Below are positions 31,976 to 39,268 of a stretch of DNA of 64,000 nt, one piece after another. Every line of letters begins with the position of its first letter. The stretch's first letter is position 1. Under the pieces are notes generated by a model, which saw nothing but the letters and a program-made list of their open reading frames with translations, did not search any database and was not told where the DNA came from. The position numbers and the translations under genes were made by a program. Source of the DNA: an uncultured Christensenellaceae bacterium (GTDB taxonomy: Bacteria; Bacillota; Clostridia; Christensenellales; Borkfalkiaceae); NCBI GenBank assembly GCA_910586825.1, contig CAJUJF010000003.1, positions 62,001 through 126,000 on the forward strand, given 5' to 3'.

Positions 31976-33394
31976 TTACGCCGCGGCGGAAGCGGACGCG
32001 TCGGAAACTTCTTCCGCCTCTCCCTTTCCCTTCGTATTCTTTTTTCTGCCGCGCATCACGACGGCGTATGTAATCACCAAAAAGACGTCCGCCGCGACCC
32101 AGGCGATGGGATTGGAAAGACAGAATCCCGCGAACCCCCAAAACCGCACGAACACGAAGGAGGTGAGCGCTCTCCCGATCAATTCGGCGACGCCCGCAAA
32201 CGTCGTGATCACGCTCTTTCCGATCCCCTGCAACGAATTGCGGAAGATGAAGATCGTGCCGAGGAAGACGTAATCGCAACTCTGAAACAGCAAATAGCGG
32301 AACCCGTACCGCATGATGTCGTCGTAATACAGTTTTACGTCCGGATCGATTTCGGCGTTTAAAAACAATCCCATCAGCGGGCGGAACAGTCCCAGACAAA
32401 ACGCAACGCCCAGCGCGGACGCGCCCAAGACGTATACCATGCCCGCTACAACCCCTTTCCGGACGCGGTCCATCCGCCCCGCGCCGCTGTTCTGCCCCGC
32501 ATAGGTCGCCATCGCCGTGCCGAGCGCGTTGAACGTCTGATTGGCGAGATTGTCGATCTTGGAAGCGGCGACGTACGCCGTCGCCGCGCCCAGAGAGCTT
32601 TCGGGCAAACCGTTGAGCGCCGTCTGCTGGAAAATGCAGCCGATCGCCGTGATCGAAAATTGCAACGCCATGGGCAGTCCCACCGCAATGTGCCCGCCCA
32701 CGATCTTGCCGTCCCATTTCCAATCGGATTTTTTCAGCCGCAGCATGGGATAGCGGATGAGCATGAACGCCAGACACGCCGCGCCCGACAACAGCTGAGA
32801 AATCACCGTCGCGAGCGCGGCGCCGTGGTAGTGCATTTTCAGTCCGACGATGAACGCGAAATCCAGCCCGACGTTCAAGACCGCCGCCGCGACGAGGAAA
32901 TACAGCGGGGAACGGGAATCCCCGATCGCGCGCAGAATTCCCGCCGTCATGTTGTAAAAGACCGTCGCGCCGATCCCGCAGAAGATGATCACGAGATAGG
33001 AACGCGCGTATTCGAAATACTCCTCCGGCGTCTTGATCAGCCGAAGCAGAGGCGCGGTAAGCGGAACCGCCAACGCGGTGACGAGCACCGTCATGCCAAT
33101 GCACAGCAGAAAGCTGATCGCAACGGCGCGACGGACGCCGTCTTCGTCGCCCGCGCCGAACCGCTGGGCGATGCGCACGCCGAACCCCGCGGTGAGCCCG
33201 TTCACGAACCCTAAAATGAGAAAAGAAATCGGCCCCGTAAGCCCCACGCCCGTAAACGCCGCCGCGTTTACCGTGTTGCCCACGATCACCGTATCCGCCA
33301 TGCTGTAAAGCTGTTGGAACACGCAACCCAGAAACACGGGAAGCGCGAACAGCACGATCAATTTATAGGGATTGCCCTTGGTCAGATCTTTCAT
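31976..33394 (-). CDS. MATE-family multidrug/metabolite exporter
   Basis: Integral membrane protein of 472 residues with twelve predicted helices in two six-helix bundles. The opening GNPYKLIVLFALPVFLGCVF then QQLYSMADTVIVGN and the second-half mirror LPMALQFSITAIGCIFQQTA are the MatE repeats; the family exports organic cations or drugs using Na+ or H+ gradients. Start at 33394 follows AAGAGG at a long distance; 33421 is the alternative. A 10-bp inverted repeat overlaps its promoter, suggesting repression by an unseen regulator. Substrate unknown. Confidence 0.88.
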   Translation of the reverse strand: MKDLTKGNPYKLIVLFALPVFLGCVFQQLYSMADTVIVGNTVNAAAFTGVGLTGPISFLILGFVNGLTAGFGVRIAQRFGAGDEDGVRRAVAISFLLCIGMTVLVTALAVPLTAPLLRLIKTPEEYFEYARSYLVIIFCGIGATVFYNMTAGILRAIGDSRSPLYFLVAAAVLNVGLDFAFIVGLKMHYHGAALATVISQLLSGAACLAFMLIRYPMLRLKKSDWKWDGKIVGGHIAVGLPMALQFSITAIGCIFQQTALNGLPESSLGAATAYVAASKIDNLANQTFNALGTAMATYAGQNSGAGRMDRVRKGVVAGMVYVLGASALGVAFCLGLFRPLMGLFLNAEIDPDVKLYYDDIMRYGFRYLLFQSCDYVFLGTIFIFRNSLQGIGKSVITTFAGVAELIGRALTSFVFVRFWGFAGFCLSNPIAWVAADVFLVITYAVVMRGRKKNTKGKGEAEEVSDASASAAA

Positions 33395-33423
33395 TATCGC
33401 GTACGCCTCTTTTATGCGCACGT

Positions 33424-33452
33424 AGTATAACCCCGCCCGTGAAAAAAATCAA
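33424..33452 (-). promoter_or_regulatory. MATE exporter promoter
   Basis: Minus strand TTGATT (33447-33452), 17-bp spacer, TATACT (33424-33429). Confidence 0.7.
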
Positions 33453-33465
33453 CCGTTTTCACGGG
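33436..33465. promoter_or_regulatory. Inverted repeat over the MATE promoter
   Basis: CCCGTGAAAA (33436-33445) and TTTTCACGGG (33456-33465) are perfect 10-bp arms around a 10-bp centre that contains the -35 element. It is placed like a repressor operator for the exporter. Confidence 0.5.
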
Positions 33466-33511
33466 GTTTTGAAAAAATATTTGACTTTACGGCGCAAATT
33501 TTAAAATGGCA

Positions 33512-33540
33512 TTGACAACCGCCGCCGTTCGTGTTAAAAT
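33512..33540 (+). promoter_or_regulatory. SecB-like gene promoter
   Basis: TTGACA (33512-33517), 17-bp spacer, TAAAAT (33535-33540), 33 nt upstream of the ATG. Confidence 0.8.
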
Positions 33541-33573
33541 GATTAGGATAAAAAAACCAAACGAGGTAAAATT

Positions 33574-34023
33574 ATGATCGAATATTCGATGAAAGCTCTT
33601 ACGGCAGACGAACTTTTCTTTAAGGTGAATCCCATTCAGGTAACGCCCGACACGAAGTTCGAAATCAAGCCGTATTTCTCCCGCCAGATCAGACAGGCAA
33701 ACGAAAACCCGAAAATCAACATCGTCGTTCTCGAATGCAAGATCGAAAACAAAGAGGACGCGCCCAAGCCGTTTAATCTGACCGTGCGCTTCGTCGGCGT
33801 ATTCGAAGTCGAAAACATGGTGTCGGACGAGGACAGAAGAACGTTCGCGATCAACGCGACCGAGACGATGTTCCCCTATCTCCGCGCGGCGGTCACCAAC
33901 CTCACGGCGGACGCGCTCATCAACCCGCTCACCCTTCCCATCGTGCCGGGTTCGACGCTCTTCCCCGACGACCGCAACCCCGCGCAGTACACGCTCAGCA
34001 TCGATCCCAAGTCAGTAAACTGA
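33574..34023 (+). CDS. SecB-like chaperone
   Basis: Small soluble protein of 149 residues. The C-terminal half FNLTVRFVGVFEVENM followed by MFPYLRAAVTNLTADALINP and LTLPIVPGSTLFPDDR follows the SecB fold pattern (beta-sheet, then the long helix with YLR, then the peptide-binding crossover loop). SecB holds preproteins unfolded for SecA in proteobacteria; Firmicute SecB-like proteins are less studied and some act with toxin-antitoxin pairs, but no toxin or antitoxin is adjacent here. ATG at 33574 has GAGGT upstream. Own promoter, and a terminator follows. Role in export is inferred. Confidence 0.7.
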   Translation: MIEYSMKALTADELFFKVNPIQVTPDTKFEIKPYFSRQIRQANENPKINIVVLECKIENKEDAPKPFNLTVRFVGVFEVENMVSDEDRRTFAINATETMFPYLRAAVTNLTADALINPLTLPIVPGSTLFPDDRNPAQYTLSIDPKSVN

Positions 34024-34035
34024 ATTCAAAACACA

Positions 34036-34062
34036 AACTCCCCGCAACCGTTGCGGGGAGTT
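34036..34062. terminator. Bidirectional terminator after the SecB-like gene
   Basis: AACTCCCCGCAA-CCG-TTGCGGGGAGTT, with TTTTC on the plus side and TTTGTGTTTT on the minus side; it can serve the convergent hydrolase gene too. Confidence 0.88.
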
Positions 34063-34086
34063 TTCATTTGTTCCGAATCTTACAGG

Positions 34087-34977
34087 TCAATGCGCGTCGA
34101 AAAAATCCGCAATTTCCGCGTACCGCTTTTCCTGCCCGTTGCGCTCGTTCAGGAATTCATGGCGGCTGTCGGGATAGAGCGAAAGGGTTACGTTCCGCAT
34201 GCCCGCCCTGTACTTATAGTAGACGTACAGTTTCTGCATTCCCCGCCCCATGTCGCCGACGGGGTCCTCTCTTCCCGCCGCAAGGAGCAACGGAAGTCCC
34301 GCGGGGAGAGACGCCGCATAGCGTTTGGTGTACAGCTTTTTCAGCCCGCGGAAAAAATCCGCGTAAAAGCGGTACGAACAGGTAAACGAACAGAACGGAT
34401 CGGCATGATAACGGGCGTTGTTCTCCGCATCGTTGCTCAGCCATTCTTTATCTTCGAAGCGCTTCGCATACGCGCCGAACGACAGCTTTTCGATCATCTT
34501 CGCGGGCTTTGCCGCCCTGCCGAAGAGGATGTTCGTGCCCGCGACGAAGGAACCGAGGTAGACCTCGAAGTCCTTCTTTTTATTGCTGCCCGCGATCACC
34601 GCGCCGTCGATCAGCTTTCCGTATTTTCCGAGATAGCACTGCGTGAGAAATGAGCCGTACGAAAAGCCGAGCACGAAATATTTCAGTTCGGGATATTTGC
34701 TCTTGTAATACGCCGTGATTTCGCCCTCGTCGCGCACCGTGTCGGCAAACATATCGCCCGCGCAATAGCCGAGCGAATCGGGATCGGTCTTGCCGTGTCC
34801 GCGATGGTCGTCCGCGACGACGAGATAGCCGCGCGAATTGAGATACTCCGCAAACTTCGCGTAACGCCCGCCGTACTCCACCATGCCGTGAACGATCTGC
34901 ACGATCCCCCTGGGGTTTTCCGCGTCCAGCCATTCGTTGACAAATATTTTCTTGCCGTCAAAACTTTCGAATTCCAT
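34087..34977 (-). CDS. Alpha/beta hydrolase, monoacylglycerol-lipase-like
   Basis: Cytoplasmic serine hydrolase of 296 residues, of the Hydrolase_4/lysophospholipase group. Oxyanion region IVQIVHGMVEYGGRY, then VADDHRGHGKTD, nucleophile elbow LGFSYGSF (GxSxG), acid in AAGREDPVGDMG and catalytic His in PDSRHEFLNE are all in order. It probably releases fatty acids from monoacylglycerols or lysophospholipids. ATG at 34977 has GGGAGAGG 3 nt upstream. Monocistronic with its own promoter; the shared terminator lies 25 bp beyond its stop. Confidence 0.85.
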   Translation of the reverse strand: MEFESFDGKKIFVNEWLDAENPRGIVQIVHGMVEYGGRYAKFAEYLNSRGYLVVADDHRGHGKTDPDSLGYCAGDMFADTVRDEGEITAYYKSKYPELKYFVLGFSYGSFLTQCYLGKYGKLIDGAVIAGSNKKKDFEVYLGSFVAGTNILFGRAAKPAKMIEKLSFGAYAKRFEDKEWLSNDAENNARYHADPFCSFTCSYRFYADFFRGLKKLYTKRYAASLPAGLPLLLAAGREDPVGDMGRGMQKLYVYYKYRAGMRNVTLSLYPDSRHEFLNERNGQEKRYAEIADFFDAH

Positions 34978-35023
34978 AAACCTCTCCCGCCGCATCCGCG
35001 GCTTCCCGCGCGCGGTCGAATTT

Positions 35024-35051
35024 ATTATAACACGCCGCTAAGGCTTTGTAA
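35024..35051 (-). promoter_or_regulatory. Hydrolase promoter
   Basis: Minus strand TTACAA (35046-35051), 16-bp spacer, TATAAT (35024-35029). Confidence 0.65.
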
Positions 35052-35103
35052 ACCGCTTTCCGTAATTTTCCGTTTTTGCCAAAAAGACACCTGCATGAAA
35101 CTC

Positions 35104-35133
35104 TTGATTTTGTAACGTCCGCTCTGATATACT
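35104..35133 (+). promoter_or_regulatory. NlpC/P60 lipoprotein promoter
   Basis: TTGATT (35104-35109), 18-bp spacer, TATACT (35128-35133). Confidence 0.65.
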
Positions 35134-35174
35134 GAAAATCCGAGAAATCGGAATAAAACAAAAGGAGAACTACC

Positions 35175-36047
35175 ATGAAGAAAACCCGCTTTGCGGCTTG
35201 TGTGGCCGCGATCTGTCTGGGATGCGCCGCGCTCGCAGCATGCGGCGACAATAACAGAGGAGACAGCCTCGTCACCGATCCGGAAGACTTGGAGACGGTC
35301 GTACCCCTGCCTCAGCCCCCCGCTGACACGCAGGAGCCGCCCGTTGTCGAACCCCTTCCCGATCCCGCGCCCGATCCCGAACCGGATCCCGTACCCGATC
35401 CCGCGCCGTTGCGCGCGCAATACGTCTACGTCCGTTCGGACGGCTTGAACGTACGGGCGGGAGCCGGAACGTCGTTCGCTTCGCTCGGCACGCTGGAAAA
35501 AGGGATTCTGCTGCAATTAAACGGCACCGAAAACGGATGGCACGAAACCTATTATAAAAATCGCAAGGCGTACGTGAGCGCCAATACCAAATACACTTCC
35601 GTCACCCTGCTCGACCGCGGAGAATCGGACGTGGAAAACGTCATCGAAGAGGGCTTGCGGCTGTTGGGCGTCCCGTACGTGTACGGCGCGGTGCGCCTTC
35701 ACGACGGCAAGGGAAATTTCTTAAAGGGATTCACCGTAAAGCAGTTCGACTGCTCCTCGCTGATGCAATATATCTTCTATCAGGGCGCGGGAAAACTGCT
35801 CGACGTGACGACCCGTACGCAAATCGTACAGGGAAAGGAAGTCAAAAAATCGGAAATCAAACGCGGCGACCTGCTCTTCTTCACCAACGCGTCGCGCAAA
35901 GACAAAGTCGGCTTGGAACGGGTAGGACACGTCGCGCTCTATCTGGGCGACAACTATATCCTGCACACCGCATCCGATTACGCGAAGATCGAACAGATCT
36001 CGGCGACCCGTTGGAGTTATTATCTCGCGGCGAAACGGGTATTATAA
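35175..36047 (+). CDS. SH3-NlpC/P60 lipoprotein, peptidoglycan endopeptidase
   Basis: Membrane-anchored cell-wall hydrolase of 290 residues. Signal peptide ends in lipobox LAAC (Cys 23). A Pro/Asp/Glu-rich linker of about 55 residues built of PDP repeats spans the wall, followed by a bacterial SH3 domain (VRSDGLNVRAGAGTSFASLG) and a C-terminal NlpC/P60 cysteine peptidase with Cys193 (FDCSSLMQYIF), His252 (GHVALYLGD) and His264. Such enzymes cut D-Glu-diaminopimelate stem bonds. The LLGVPYVYGAV entry motif is present. ATG at 35175 has AAAGGAG. Directly followed by the hisK-like gene whose promoter starts at its stop codon. Confidence 0.9.
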   Translation: MKKTRFAACVAAICLGCAALAACGDNNRGDSLVTDPEDLETVVPLPQPPADTQEPPVVEPLPDPAPDPEPDPVPDPAPLRAQYVYVRSDGLNVRAGAGTSFASLGTLEKGILLQLNGTENGWHETYYKNRKAYVSANTKYTSVTLLDRGESDVENVIEEGLRLLGVPYVYGAVRLHDGKGNFLKGFTVKQFDCSSLMQYIFYQGAGKLLDVTTRTQIVQGKEVKKSEIKRGDLLFFTNASRKDKVGLERVGHVALYLGDNYILHTASDYAKIEQISATRWSYYLAAKRVL

Positions 36048-36048
36048 C

Positions 36049-36077
36049 TTGCGAAAAGGTTGCCGGTATGCTATAAT
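36049..36077 (+). promoter_or_regulatory. Promoter placed to give a leaderless mRNA (hisK-like gene)
   Basis: TTGCGA (36049-36054), 17-bp spacer, TATAAT (36072-36077). Only 6 nt (CAAGGC) separate the -10 from the ATG at 36084, so transcription should start at or next to the start codon. Confidence 0.75.
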
Positions 36078-36083
36078 CAAGGC

Positions 36084-36911
36084 ATGAAACTCACCGACGT
36101 TCACACCCATTCCGCTTATTCCAACGACGGGATTTCCCCGCTCGAAGAGATGGTCTTCGCGGCAAAAGCGCAGGGGCTTTCGTACTACGGCGTGTCCGAA
36201 CACTTCGATTACGATTATCTGCACCTTGGAATTCTCGCAAGCGGAAAGCCCATCCGCATGACGGACGCGGACGCGTATTTCGCCGAAGCGCGCGCCTTAC
36301 AGCAAGCGCTTTCGGACGGAACGTTCCGCATCCTCGCGGGCGGCGAATTCGGTTTCGCCGAAGACGCGCGCTGTTACGGAGAATACGGGCGGCTGATCGA
36401 AACGTACCGCCCCGACTTCGTCGTAAACAGCGTGCATGCCTGCGACGGTAACGACTGCTATTTCGCCGACTATTTTCGCGGCAAGGACAAAGCTTACGCA
36501 TACCGCTCCTATCTCGAAGCGGTGCGGAAAAGCCTTGACGCGCCGTACGGGTACGATATCGTCGGGCATATCGGATACGTGTCGCGGAACGCGCCCTATC
36601 CGGATAAAGCGTTACGTTACGAAGAATTTGCCGATCCGTTGGACGACATCTTAAAAACGGTCGTCGCCAGACGCAAGATCCTCGAAGTCAATTCTTCGAT
36701 GCGCGGAACGGAAAGCGGGTTCCTGCCCGCAACGGATATTCTGACCCGTTATTTCGAACTCGGCGGCAGAGAAGTTTCGTTCGCCTCCGACGCGCACGAC
36801 GTCGCGCGCATCGCCGAAAAACGGGAATCGGTATGCGCCGCGCTCAAAGCGATCGGGTTCACGCACGTCACCGTTCCCGACCGCGGAAAACGGATACGGG
36901 TCGAAATCTGA
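36084..36911 (+). CDS. hisK: PHP-family histidinol-phosphatase-like phosphoesterase
   Basis: Cytoplasmic metal-dependent phosphatase of 275 residues. PHP motifs: TDVHTHSAYSNDG (HxH at residues 6-8), YGVSEHFDYDY, VVNSVHACDGNDC, YDIVGHIGYVSR and the terminal FASDAHD. This matches the HisJ/HisK type that hydrolyses histidinol phosphate, but no other his gene is near, so a different sugar- or alcohol-phosphate is possible. The start must be at 36084 because the metal motif begins at residue 4. The -10 box ends 6 nt before the ATG, so the mRNA appears leaderless. A bidirectional terminator follows. Confidence 0.85.
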   Translation: MKLTDVHTHSAYSNDGISPLEEMVFAAKAQGLSYYGVSEHFDYDYLHLGILASGKPIRMTDADAYFAEARALQQALSDGTFRILAGGEFGFAEDARCYGEYGRLIETYRPDFVVNSVHACDGNDCYFADYFRGKDKAYAYRSYLEAVRKSLDAPYGYDIVGHIGYVSRNAPYPDKALRYEEFADPLDDILKTVVARRKILEVNSSMRGTESGFLPATDILTRYFELGGREVSFASDAHDVARIAEKRESVCAALKAIGFTHVTVPDRGKRIRVEI

Positions 36912-36923
36912 AAAACAAAAAAC

Positions 36924-36951
36924 ACGCCGCGCTTCAAAAGAAGCGCGGCGT
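36924..36951. terminator. Bidirectional terminator between hisK-like gene and rsmA
   Basis: ACGCCGCGCTT-CAAAAG-AAGCGCGGCGT; the minus side is followed by GTTTTTTGTTTTT and the plus side by ACTTTGTTT. Confidence 0.88.
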
Positions 36952-36961
36952 ACTTTGTTTC

Positions 36962-37801
36962 TTATTGAATCACGCCTTTTTCGACGAGCAGATCGGACAG
37001 CGCGCCGAGTACGGGCGGGGTCAGCGTTTCGCCGCGCGCGCCGTCGGGAATCCCCGCCGCCTGCAAGATCTCTTTCGCCGCCGCGCGCGTCAGCCCGAAC
37101 GTATTCACGAAATTGTTTTCCAGCGTTTTTCTGCGACTCAGAAAGGCGCACCGCACCGTTTCCCGATAGGCGCGCGGCGAAGCGACCGCAAAGCCGCCCT
37201 CCGTAAAATCGATTTTCACGACGGCGGAATCGACGTTCGGACGCGGCGTGAACATTTCCCGCGGGACGCGGCGGACGACCTTGCACGTTCCCCGCCGCGC
37301 GATCGCCGCCGTGACCGCGCCGTATTCCGCCGTTCCCGCAACGGCGCAGAACCGTTCGGCGACCTCTTCCTGAACCATGACCGTCAGCCCGCGGCAGGAT
37401 GCCGATTCTTCGACAAAACGAAGCACGATGGGCGTGGTGACGTAGTACGGAAGATTCGCCGTTACCACGTATTCGCCCAACTCCCCTTCGAGCGCTAGCA
37501 GATTCTCTTTGGAAAAGTCGCGGAACACGATCTCCGTATTCTCGCAGCCCGCAAGCGTCCGCGCCAAAACGGGTTGCAGCGCGCGGTCGATCTCGTAAGA
37601 AAGAACCCGTTTCGCGCGTTCGGAAATCGCCCGCGTGAGCGCGCCGGCGCCCGCGCCGATTTCGAGCACGACGGTCGACTCCCCCACGCCCGCGTCCGAG
37701 ACGATCGCCCGCAGTAAATTCGTATCCGTCAGAAAGTTCTGCCCGAACTGTTTTTTAAACGAAAATCCGCACGAACGCAGAATATCTTTCAAATCTTCCA
37801 T
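36962..37801 (-). CDS. rsmA: 16S rRNA (adenine1518/1519-N6) dimethyltransferase
   Basis: KsgA/Dim1-family enzyme of 279 residues that dimethylates two adenines at the 3' end of 16S rRNA late in small-subunit assembly. Motifs: FKKQFGQNFLTD near residue 17, SAM-binding LEIGAGAGALTRAI, NLPYYVTTPIVLRF (catalytic NLPY) and FTPRPNVDSAVVKI. The C-terminal helical domain is present. ATG at 37801 has GTGAGG upstream; an upstream start at 37813 adds only four residues. Last gene of the minus-strand metG-tatD-radical SAM cluster, though a hairpin separates it from them. Confidence 0.96.
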   Translation of the reverse strand: MEDLKDILRSCGFSFKKQFGQNFLTDTNLLRAIVSDAGVGESTVVLEIGAGAGALTRAISERAKRVLSYEIDRALQPVLARTLAGCENTEIVFRDFSKENLLALEGELGEYVVTANLPYYVTTPIVLRFVEESASCRGLTVMVQEEVAERFCAVAGTAEYGAVTAAIARRGTCKVVRRVPREMFTPRPNVDSAVVKIDFTEGGFAVASPRAYRETVRCAFLSRRKTLENNFVNTFGLTRAAAKEILQAAGIPDGARGETLTPPVLGALSDLLVEKGVIQ

Positions 37802-37842
37802 AAATTTCCTCACTTAAAACGTACGCGGACGCACAGAATGAT

Positions 37843-37866
37843 CGTAGAGGGAACGCCCTCCCTACG
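37843..37866. repeat. Bulged intergenic hairpin CGTAG...CTACG
   Basis: Minus strand CGTAG-GG-AGGG, loop CGTT, CCCT-CTACG: 9 bp with a 2-nt bulge. The form resembles short CGTAGGG-type intergenic repeats scattered in many Clostridia genomes. Only one copy is in this window. Confidence 0.4.
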
Positions 37867-37876
37867 AAAGAAAATC

Positions 37877-37896
37877 CCGCCTTCTCGCGAAGGCGG
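37877..37896. terminator. Hairpin between radical SAM gene and rsmA
   Basis: CCGCCTTC-TCGC-GAAGGCGG with T-rich flanks on both strands (TTTTGTTTTT plus, GATTTTCTTT minus), 18 bp past the radical SAM stop at 37915. Probably ends the metG-tatD-radical SAM transcript. Confidence 0.65.
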
Positions 37897-37914
37897 TTTT
37901 GTTTTTCAGGGAAT

Positions 37915-38505
37915 TTAAGGGATCATTTCCCGAATGCGCAACGGAATCCCGACCGATTCCGCAATGGCGCGGCAACGCGCGATCTGCGCTTCGCCGATGC
38001 AGTCCACGACCGAAAACCAACAGTTTATCTCCGCCGCCTTGCAATCGCGCGCAAATCCGATCGTCGCGTCGAACGCGCCGTCCAGGGTGGGCCGGCAGAC
38101 GGTCACGTAGTCCTCTTCGTCGGGCGCGTTCAGCGAAATGTTCATTCTGTCGATCGCGCCTTTCAGTTCCGGCGCGATATTCCGTCCGTTGATCAGATTG
38201 CCGTGCCCGTTGGTGTTCAGACGCGTCTTTCCGCGGCAGTCGTGCACGTACTTGCAGACGGCAAGCATGACGTCGAGACGGTAGGTCGGCTCGCCGTATC
38301 CGCAAAACACGATTTCGCGGTACGCCGAGGGATTGCCGATCGACTGAATGATCTGCTCCGCGGTCGGCTCGCCTTCTTTCAGCCAGAGGGAATATCCCTG
38401 ATATTCCGGACTTTGTTCCCGCACGCAAAACAGGCAGTGATTGGAACAGCGGTTTGTAAGATTGACGTACAAACTACTCCCGATCTGATAAACATACGTA
38501 TCCAT
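37915..38505 (-). CDS. TatD-linked radical SAM protein
   Basis: Radical SAM enzyme of 196 residues. LYVNLTNRCSNHCLFCVRE carries the CxxxCxxC cluster motif; FCGYGEPTYRLD is the SAM contact and RLNTNGHGNLINGRNI the later strand. Length and position immediately after tatD match the small radical SAM family described as TatD family-associated (TIGR04038, from memory), whose substrate is unknown. ATG at 38505 has GGAG upstream; 38550 would overlap tatD. It starts 4 nt after the tatD stop, so co-expression is certain in practice. Confidence 0.85.
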   Translation of the reverse strand: MDTYVYQIGSSLYVNLTNRCSNHCLFCVREQSPEYQGYSLWLKEGEPTAEQIIQSIGNPSAYREIVFCGYGEPTYRLDVMLAVCKYVHDCRGKTRLNTNGHGNLINGRNIAPELKGAIDRMNISLNAPDEEDYVTVCRPTLDGAFDATIGFARDCKAAEINCWFSVVDCIGEAQIARCRAIAESVGIPLRIREMIP

Positions 38506-38509
38506 AAGT

Positions 38510-39268
38510 TCACACTCCGAATAGTTTATTTGCATTTTTCCGAATCGCAACTTTCAGATCTTCCTCGCGCTCCCCGCGCAACTCCGCAAGCCGCTTTACG
38601 ATCACCGGAATATTCGCGGGGCTGTTCTTTTCTCCGCGGAAAGGCGAGAGATAGGGACTGTCCGTTTCGGACAGAATCCTGTCCTGCGGGCATGCGCGCA
38701 CGCATTCCCAAACGCGCGCGGCGTTTTTGAAACAGGCGACGCCGCCGAAAGAAAAATATCCGCCGAGCGAAAGAATCTCCGCCATGAGATCGGGACTGTA
38801 CGAATAGCAGTGCAGAAGAAAACCCTTCTTCAACAGCGCGCCGTTTTCGCGCAGGATCGCGAGGGTGTCCGCCGCCGCGTCGCGCGAATGAATCTGCACC
38901 GGCATATCCAGTTTCGCCGCCGTTTCCAGTTGCGCGACGAACGCTTCCCGCTGTTTGGGCTTGTCCGTTTCGGGATAATGGTAATCGAGTCCGATTTCCC
39001 CGATCGCGACGCACTTGGGATCGCCGGCAAGCTCCGTAAGCGCGGCGACCGTCTCCGTGCCGAACCCCTCCGTGACCGAAGGATGAACGCCCGCGCAGAA
39101 GTACGCGCCGTCGTGTTCCGCGCAGAAATCACGGTGCATGCGGCTGTGCGCCGCCGTGTCCCCCGCAAGGACGACGGTCTCCACCCCCGCCGCCCGAATA
39201 CGCTCCCATTCCGCGGGGAAGTCGTAACCTTCGTCCGCAAAATGCGCGTGAATATCGAGATAACTCAT
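38510..39268 (-). CDS. tatD: TatD-family metal-dependent deoxyribonuclease
   Basis: Amidohydrolase-fold nuclease of 252 residues. Metal ligands: HxH in LDIHAHFADEGYD, Glu in AIGEIGLDYHYPE, His in VQIHSRDAAADTL, His in FLLHCYSYSP, and Asp in ILSETDSPYLSP. TatD/YcfH proteins degrade DNA or remove D-aminoacyl groups; the precise substrate is not set by sequence. It overlaps metG by 4 nt, the classical metG-tatD pairing of Firmicutes, and is followed directly by the radical SAM partner. Confidence 0.93.
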   Translation of the reverse strand: MSYLDIHAHFADEGYDFPAEWERIRAAGVETVVLAGDTAAHSRMHRDFCAEHDGAYFCAGVHPSVTEGFGTETVAALTELAGDPKCVAIGEIGLDYHYPETDKPKQREAFVAQLETAAKLDMPVQIHSRDAAADTLAILRENGALLKKGFLLHCYSYSPDLMAEILSLGGYFSFGGVACFKNAARVWECVRACPQDRILSETDSPYLSPFRGEKNSPANIPVIVKRLAELRGEREEDLKVAIRKNANKLFGV

